Shown here piece by piece: positions 58,289 through 64,000 of a stretch of 64,000 nt of DNA (positions are counted from its first letter, which is position 1; each line of letters starts with the position of its first letter). The notes under the pieces were generated by a model. The model searched no databases. It was not told the DNA's origin and saw only the letters and a program-made list of their open reading frames with translations. Source of the stretch: Paragyromitra xinjiangensis (taxonomy: Eukaryota; Ascomycota; Pezizomycetes; Pezizales; Discinaceae). The stretch is from the NCBI GenBank assembly GCA_038503065.1, contig JBCAMK010000001.1, forward strand, positions 3,534,001 to 3,598,000. The letters are read 5' to 3'. The translations under genes were made by a program, and so were the position numbers.

Positions 58289-60637
58289 CTACATGCCACC
58301 CACTGGTCCATGCATCCCTCCTGCACCACCTCCAAACCCTCCTCTCCCAAACCCATTCGTTACTGCCTGCCCACTCCCTGCCCACGGCTGTTGCGGTGCG
58401 TGGTTGTGGGGATGTTGCTGCTGATTATGATGTTGGTTGTTTTGATACGGCATTCCGCCAAAGGGTGGCGAGTGACGGTCAAACGAGCTCATTGAAGGTT
58501 GGGACCTTGTTGCACCCATCGGCACCCCGCCCATGCCGTTAGGGTTGACCGTTTGTGGTGTAGACCAGCCAGAAGGGTAGGCTTGAGGGAAACGCTGGGT
58601 GACCATGTTGACACCATTAACGGCGTAGTTCGAAGGACTTGCATACGGATGGCGGTTGCTGGAGGCTGGGCGTGGAGGAGTAGGTTGTTGGTGGTGTTGA
58701 TGTGGGGGCTGTTGAGGGATGAACCGAGTGGGGTTATTGAAAGAAGGGGTTAACATCGAGGGATGTTGCTGAAGGTGGCCATTGTTAAGGTTCATTGCCT
58801 GGTCATAGAATCCATTGCGTTGTTGGTGCTGTTGCTGTTGCTGGTGCTGGTGCTGGTGCTGGTGCTGTTGCTGTTGCTGTTGCTGTTGCTGTGGATATAG
58901 AGGGGGCATCTGGGGTTGATTGGGCGGGGGAAAGGACCTGTCAGTTGGTGGCTGAAACTGTCGATTAGGTATTGGAGACATGAAAGGTTGTGGTGCGAAA
59001 TTGCCATTTAAATTATAGTTTGGGGTATTGGGGTTGAAGCTGGGAGTATTCGGGTTGAAACGTGGAATAGGGATATGTGTATTGTTCTGGAATTGAAGAA
59101 CGGGGTTTTCGTATTGTGGGTAAAAATGTTGGTTAACCGGGGGAAGTGGAGGGGTTAACACGGGAAAGAATTGAGAACGCCCAGAGAAGTCATCAGGTTG
59201 TGTTGGTTTCCTTTGTTTCTCGTTTGCTTTAGCAGGAGGAGGCGTCTCGGGGGGCGACTCGACAAAGTCTTTGAATATCCGTGCCCGAGCTTGCTCGTAC
59301 GCCAGTTCTCGCTCTTCTCGACTGGTCGCCTTCGATGAGCCATCTCCTGACGAGGTCTCGGATGATGGCTTTTTGGGTGTGGTGTTCGGTTGGTCGGGTG
59401 GAGTATCTGTTCCTTTCTCGGAACGTGATCGTCGCCGCATTATCTTCATGGTAGGAGCTGTCCCGTTTGTCGCCGGATTTTGTGAAAGAGCTACATTTGC
59501 CTTTTCCATTAACCGCACTGGGGGACTGCAATTTATGTTAGTAAATTAACTAGGAAACTTTGATTAGGAGGAGATTCATACATTCTGGCATATTGCCCCC
59601 TGCAAAGCCTGACACTGCCACCGGTGGCATCCGCAACGTGTGTGAGTCTATAATACTCTGCCATTTTGTGCGCAAGGAGTCGATGGTAGGAATTGATAGG
59701 AGGCAGATCAAAAACCTCACAGCTGCTTGAAAGGTTAAATTTATTTTCGTCAAGTGAGGCCAAACAGCTGAACCTACGTATTTTCTTGGATGAAATTGAT
59801 GACATCCTGCTCCAATTTGATGACGAAGAACCGATCACGGGGGTTCTCTAGGGCGCCTAGGAGACGTTCGTCGGGCTCGTCAATCAAAATTGGTAATCCT
59901 GTCTTGAGCTGATCCACAAAAGGCTCAGGAGATTGAGATTGCGAGGATACAACTATCACTGGAGAAGAATCCGCACCGTCAGAGATCACAGAGCTCTTGC
60001 CATATGATTCTGTGTCGCTACTTCGCGACATGAGTCGGATAGCTGAACCCTCTTGCTGGCTAGAGGTTGCACACTGTGACCGAGAGCTTTTCAGCAGCGG
60101 GCTCGGTTTCTCGAAAGTCTCTGAAAAAGGTATAATCATAGCTTCCAGCTCAGCAGGGGTTTCCAGAGCGTTCATCGCCGCTTTTCCATCAGAAACATAT
60201 AGATCCGAGGTTCTGCTGGATGCCTCCTCATTTATGATAGTGTGATCTTTGCCCAATTTCAGATTGTCTAGAGATTCCTGAATCACGGACATATCTTGGG
60301 GGTTCGAGCGAGGCTGCTGTGCGCCGTGCTCGAGAGGGGTTGAGATGGGGTACACATTGTGTAAAATTGTTGAGGAAATAAGGTTCAAATTACTATTGAG
60401 ACTGGGGTTGGCGCTAGCATTCGCAGGTATGGGAGAATCCACGCGGGATCCTTTCGCATCCATAAGCTGTATTTGGGAAACCATGTTGTTAGTGCTGGAA
60501 GCAAAAGCCAGAGCAGTGCGGCGGGTGTTGTGGTATGGGTGGTGGGAACTTGCCTCAAGACCAACTGCAGAGGAGGTAACGGAAGTTGTAGGAGCGGTAG
60601 TAGTTGTAGGAACAGGAACAGAAGATGAACTAGACAT
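58289..60637 (-). CDS. R3H-SUZ domain RNA-binding protein with Q/H tract
   Basis: Encore/R3HDM-type protein expected to bind single-stranded RNA. Exons 60637-59778, 59725-59582 and 59525-58289 give 746 aa. Seen: a Ser/Thr-rich disordered N-terminus of about 250 residues, the R3H-associated segment RDRFFVIKLEQDVINFIQEN, the R3H domain (SCEVFDLPPINSYHRLLAHK with the Arg-x3-His, then MAEYYRLTHVADATGGS and VRLCRGQ), SUZ (IPPVRLMEKANVALSQNPA region and MKIMRRRSRSEKG to REERELAYEQARARIFKDF), and a long Pro/Gln/Asn/His low-complexity tail. The tail includes a Q/H run and ends FGRGGFGGGAGGMHGPVGGM. Exon 2 joins correctly only with donor AC|GTAGGT and acceptor TCAAG. Low-complexity tails of this kind often drive RNP condensates; that is inference. 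Confidence 0.88.
58821..58892. repeat. CAG/CAC codon repeat (Q/H tract) in the R3H-SUZ gene
   Basis: About 72 bases of near-perfect trinucleotide repeat; on the coding (minus) strand it is CAR and CAC codons giving nine Gln, alternating His-Gln, then Gln again. Likely length-variable between strains. Confidence 0.85.
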
Positions 60638-61454
60638 CTCCGCCAGAAGGTGGACAGGTAAAGAAAGAGAAGGAGGAGAAGGATAGTAAAAGACAAAGAC
60701 CGAACCCAGAAAGCTCAAAAGGAAGTGATTGGAGATTGCGAGGCTCCCGAGACATGCTCCGACGAACAAGCTGACATTTGCGAAAGATCAAAAGCAAGAT
60801 GTGTCGCTGGCGGTCGGAGGAGGAGGGGGGGGAGAGATCCGGCAAGCGGACGGGAGGTGAAGCGACGAAGCCAGTGGGGAGAGTAGAGAGATATGTATAT
60901 TTTATTTGTTGGGGGGGGGGGGTTGTAGAGGTTTATATTTTGAATTTTTGGGGAGAGGAGTGGAATTTGAAGTTAAAAAGACCTCTTTCCTTGGAAAGAG
61001 GGAAAGGGCCGGGGGGAGGGGAGAGAGAAAAGTGTTGCCTGGCCCAACTTTTGTCCCAAAATTGGTTTAGAGGACCTTGGCATCAAACAAACGGTTGGCA
61101 CAAGCATTATTGGTTGAAGCCTGGGGAGAAAAATAAAATAGGAAAATATAGTAGGATTATTCATCAAAGAGTGAGGAGAAAGGAAGGAAAAAAAAGCTGC
61201 GTATTTGGGACTTGGCACAAATTCCCACTTTGGTGGGCTCAAGCGGAGAGTCGCAACAATCCAAGCAACTAGCAAGCTGTTTCTGCTGCTTTCGTTAATT
61301 GCTTCGAAACCCACACACGTCCGCTGAGTCGTCACTGGGGGTGAGAAAGAGAAACCCAAGCACATACCCGTCCACAATCACTACCCACTACCACCACTAC
61401 CACCACTACCATTACCACAACTACCACCACCACCCCCACCACCACATCATTAGA
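60638..61454. promoter_or_regulatory. R3H/zinc-knuckle divergent promoter
   Basis: Contains a run of about 13 G at 60909-60922, a G-rich block near 61000-61025, and an ACC/CCACTA repeat at about 61378-61447 directly before the start of the zinc-knuckle gene, probably in its leader. No gene seen. Confidence 0.5.
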
Positions 61455-62426
61455 ATGAATCGATTCAGGGGCCCTTTCGCTCCTTCCGCCGCGTCATCTC
61501 GTGCGTCCGCCAGCACAAAATGTCAAAAATGCCTTAAGCTTGGTATAGCTTTCTCGTCTCTAGTCGTTCGTCTCATGCTCGTTTATTTCGCTAGTGGGTG
61601 TGCTGACTTCCTGAAATAAAAATCGTTTTAGGTCATTACAGTTACGAGTGTAAAGCTGCCGCTACTGAACGTCCATACATCTCTCGTCCCTCTCGTACTC
61701 AGCAGCTTCTAAACCCCTCTCTTCGTCCAGAGCTTACAGAATCTACACTTCCATCTGATGCTGTTGTGCTTAAAAAGAAAGGGACTGCCGACGATATTCT
61801 CAGGCAAAAGCAAAAGCAAAAGCAAAAGGAACGTGAACGTGAGCGTGAGCGTGACGTTGACAGGGGAGATCGTGGCCGTAAGAGACGACGGGACAGGTGC
61901 GGTTTTAGCCTTCCGTGTTTTTATTGATGGGATCCAACTCTAACTAGTCCGTGGCAGTCCATCACCTGCCGTTGCATCACGCACTCGTTCGATCTCCACA
62001 GGATCTTCCTCGTCATACTCCAGCATTTCCTCTGGTCGCTCTCTCACCCCACCCAGCTACTCACAAGACCGTGCCGTAGCCCATCACGACTCTCCCCGAA
62101 CTCGGCGACGTAGCAGCAGCCACGACCATGATCGGTCTGTGCGTCGAAAGTATCGTGATTCTCCTAGTCCTGGACGGAGAGGACGCAAAATGAGCCCCAC
62201 GGATTTCTCTAAAAAAACGAGGAGTCCCTCACCGAGAAGAGCACGTAGGAGGTCTTTTACACCCAAAAGCCCCCAGAGGGAAAATATGTCTGTTTCACCA
62301 GCAAGGAGGGATGGGCGCGGAGGTGGTCGTGAGCCCCCGAGGAGGCCCAGTCCACCTAGACAGAGGAGTCCTAGTCCCTTCACAAGAAGGAGGCTTTTAA
62401 CAGAACAAATGCAAAGGGGATCGTGA
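61455..62426 (+). CDS. CCHC zinc-knuckle, RS-rich protein (ZCCHC10-like)
   Basis: Exons 61455-61542, 61632-61896 and 61958-62426 give 273 aa. Seen: MNRFRGPFAPSAASSRA, one zinc knuckle split by intron 1 (CQKCLKLGHYSYEC, ligands C-x2-C-x4-H-x4-C), RPYISRPSRTQQLLNP, a Lys/Gln/Arg/Glu run (KQKQKQKERERERERE) and a C-terminal Arg/Ser domain with many SPSP and RSxS dipeptides (RDSPSPGRRG, RPSPPRQRSPSPF). The layout matches fungal ZCCHC10-type nuclear proteins linked to splicing. Function beyond nucleic-acid binding is not established. The repeat of KQ/ER codons makes this stretch prone to length change. Confidence 0.85.
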
Positions 62427-62757
62427 TGTCGTGAATTATTTGATGGTTCAAATATGAAGCGAAAACACCTGCCTAATGATCGACAGTTCTGTACAGTTTC
62501 TTGATCCGTACCATTATTATTATTACTATTTCGTGTGCATCATTGCGGTGGTCCTTTTAGGTGTTCCAGATTATGCGCTGCTCTTTGCAACGTCTCTTAT
62601 TGTACATAATTTCCATTACCCCTACTTTCCTTGGTTGAAATCGTCACTGTACTTTTACGCATAAGATAAAAGAGGAGGACTAAGAAAGAAAAGAGAAAAA
62701 AGATATACCCCTCACAACAATTCCCAGACACTCCTGCAAACCATAACTGGATTCCCA
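62427..62757. other. Tail-to-tail intergenic region
   Basis: Short 3' flanks of the zinc-knuckle and Cwf18 genes. No gene seen. Confidence 0.4.
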
Positions 62758-63411
62758 TCATGATTCCTCGGACTCCTCGGATTCTATGTCCTCTTCCTCT
62801 TCCGCCTCTTCCACCTCCGCCTCTCTTTCCTTCTCCATTTCTCGCTCCCGTTCCTGTACCATTGCTCCTAAGTTCCCTTCCACACCTACCGCTTCGTCCC
62901 CATCCGGTTTCTCCAACTCCTTCTTTTTCTTTACCTCTTCAATCCGCTGCCGTATCATCTTCGCAATTGCTACATCCGTCTTGGCGTTTAGCTTTTCCAG
63001 TTTCTTATCCACATCCCTCTTCAAATCCCAATTTGGCTTTTTCGGTTGCAGACTAAACAGATCTATTGGCTTCTCTCCCTTCTCGTCCGCCAACTGCTGT
63101 TCCTTTGTGCGTGTGGCGATTTCCTGGGCCAGTGCTTCGAGCGTCTCCTGGCCTTCTGAGGGAGCTTGGGCGAACCCCATCTTGGGAGCACGGGACTCAA
63201 TGTCATAGTTGCGACCCGAGAGATGAATGGAAGTATCTTTTTCACCACCACCAGGGGGCGAGGGAGATTTGGATTGTGAGGTGCTATCGGGGGCATCTGG
63301 GAGGACGGTGTCTGTGTCTGAGGAGGGCTGTTTGCGTTTTAGGGATTTGAGCTGAGCAAGACGCTCTTTTCGCGCTGCGGCAGCAGCGTCAAGGGAAGCT
63401 ATCGATGACAT
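62758..63411 (-). CDS. CWF18: Cwf18/CCDC12 splicing factor
   Basis: Component of the Prp19/NTC-associated spliceosome (human CCDC12). Single exon, 217 aa. Seen: N-terminal MSSIASLDAAAAARKERLAQ, LKSLKRKQ, the conserved IHLSGRNYDIESRAPKMGFA, EKPIDLFSLQPKKPNWDLKR, DVDKKLEKLNAKTDVAIAKM and IRQRIEEVKKK, then an acidic tail of Glu with Ser (EEEEDIESEESEES). The order is that of the family; the Glu-rich end extends beyond the conserved part. Divergent from the partial gene at the right edge. Confidence 0.92.
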   Translation of the reverse strand: MSSIASLDAAAAARKERLAQLKSLKRKQPSSDTDTVLPDAPDSTSQSKSPSPPGGGEKDTSIHLSGRNYDIESRAPKMGFAQAPSEGQETLEALAQEIATRTKEQQLADEKGEKPIDLFSLQPKKPNWDLKRDVDKKLEKLNAKTDVAIAKMIRQRIEEVKKKKELEKPDGDEAVGVEGNLGAMVQEREREMEKEREAEVEEAEEEEDIESEESEES

Positions 63412-63580
63412 CGTGGGGTTGATATTTCTCGGACGGGAGCTTTAGTTGAACTTGTGTGTAGTTGTAACACATTTAGCTGCGAGGAAACGCGAAGTTTAGG
63501 TGTGGCTTATTCGTGCCAAGCCAATATCCGGGTAACATCCCATTGCCGGGGATGGTTTTTTTTTAGTTGAATCATAATTC

Positions 63581-64000
63581 ATGAAACTTCATGCAGCCGT
63601 CCGCCATAGTCGTTTCTTCACTCGGATGAAGAGATTTCTCTCGTCGGGTAATGCATCGTGGATGTCGCCGGGGTTTTTTGCCGTATCAGCCCGGCGGCCA
63701 TTGCCAATTCTGCCGTTCCTTGCACCAGCACTGTACAAACCATGGACAACCCGAAACATGGTTAGGAGTGCCTCTCGCCAAAGTGAGTATTTCCGTTGGA
63801 GCTTTCGGTTTATTCCTTCATGAGTCAATTGGATGAAACTAAATATATATACATAAAAAGGAAAGCTGACATTCCAGGTATGAAGTTGTTAAACCCACCC
63901 CGTCGAAACTAAAGCCTACGGCAGTCCCATCAAAATCCACCAAACCGAAGCCGGGACCAGAACTGGAGACGAAGATGAAGCCAAAGCCTAGAGCAGTACT
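63581..64000 (+). CDS. 5' part of a probable mitochondrial-type protein (runs off window)
   Basis: Incomplete and uncertain. From the ATG at 63581 the first frame encodes MKLHAAVRHSRFFTRMKRFL and RPLPILPFLAPALYKPWTTR, a basic, hydroxylated N-terminus like a mitochondrial presequence. A good donor (CAAA|GTGAGT at 63780) and acceptor (CATTCCAG ending 63878) define an intron. Beyond it, one frame encodes a Pro/Lys-rich stretch to the window end (YEVVKPTPSKLKPTAVPSKS, KPKPGPELETKMKPKPRAV). The phases do not match with this donor (the joined frame stops after 11 codons), so either another donor or another start is used. No family recognised. Confidence 0.4.

Noticed and set aside
60909..60922. Run of about 13 G as a regulatory G-quadruplex
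   Set aside because: A lone homopolymer is equally likely to be slippage or assembly noise; nothing else nearby supports a function.

Overview
This window is nuclear DNA of a filamentous ascomycete (Pezizomycotina). The evidence is short GT-AG introns (about 40-220 bp) with CTAAC/CTGAC-like branch sites, 1-16 exons per gene, and a protein set typical of that group: a SepH septation kinase, an STS1/Cut8 proteasome tether, a DUF3984 protein, a UPF0662/DUF2408 protein and a fungal GRIP golgin. The loose gene spacing, a MITE and a UDP-glucuronate decarboxylase gene would suit an early-diverging class such as Pezizomycetes, but that is inference. No rRNA, tRNA, CRISPR or viral gene was recognised.

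Layout. 1-8 kb: VAP/Scs2 (-, running off the left edge), a UBA-zinc finger-UBX protein (+), UDP-glucuronate decarboxylase (-), STS1 (+) and a DUF3984 protein (-). 8-13.4 kb is gene-poor: a 124-aa unknown protein, mitoribosomal mS37/MRP10 and an inverted-repeat element. 13.4-17.7 kb: methionine aminopeptidase 2 (-) divergent from a membrane J-protein (+), then mitochondrial porin (-). 18-23 kb: two surface/secreted-type genes (-) and a PQ-loop vacuolar transporter (+). 23.9-26.1 kb: a GRIP golgin. 26-29.3 kb is a gene desert with a 459-bp TA-flanked, pogo/Fot1-like MITE. 29.3-41.9 kb: a Thr-rich secreted protein, the E4 ubiquitin ligase UFD2, Rho1 GTPase, a UPF0662 protein and ribosomal stalk protein P1. 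42-54.4 kb is dense: glutathione synthetase, SepH, PNO1 and dihydrofolate synthase (all -), then a P-loop small-molecule kinase (+) divergent from the last. 54.7-64 kb: an unknown R/E-rich protein, a poorly resolved small gene, an R3H-SUZ RNA-binding protein with a Q/H tract, a CCHC zinc-knuckle RS protein, splicing factor Cwf18, and the 5' end of a probable mitochondrial-type gene cut by the right edge.

For most genes I rebuilt exons by hand so that every junction has donor and acceptor dinucleotides and the reading frame closes. The genes are mostly unrelated housekeeping genes and form no operon-like or biosynthetic cluster. Loose themes are the ubiquitin/proteasome system (UBX protein, STS1, UFD2), mitochondria (mS37, porin, J-protein), cell wall and morphogenesis (Rho1, the Mid2-like sensor-type protein, SepH), and RNA metabolism (PNO1, Cwf18, R3H-SUZ and zinc-knuckle proteins).

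I found no convincing previously undescribed system. The most useful leads are the MITE, two GC-AG introns, a 25-nt microexon, a possible start-overlapping upstream ORF at the P1 gene, and several unnamed proteins.
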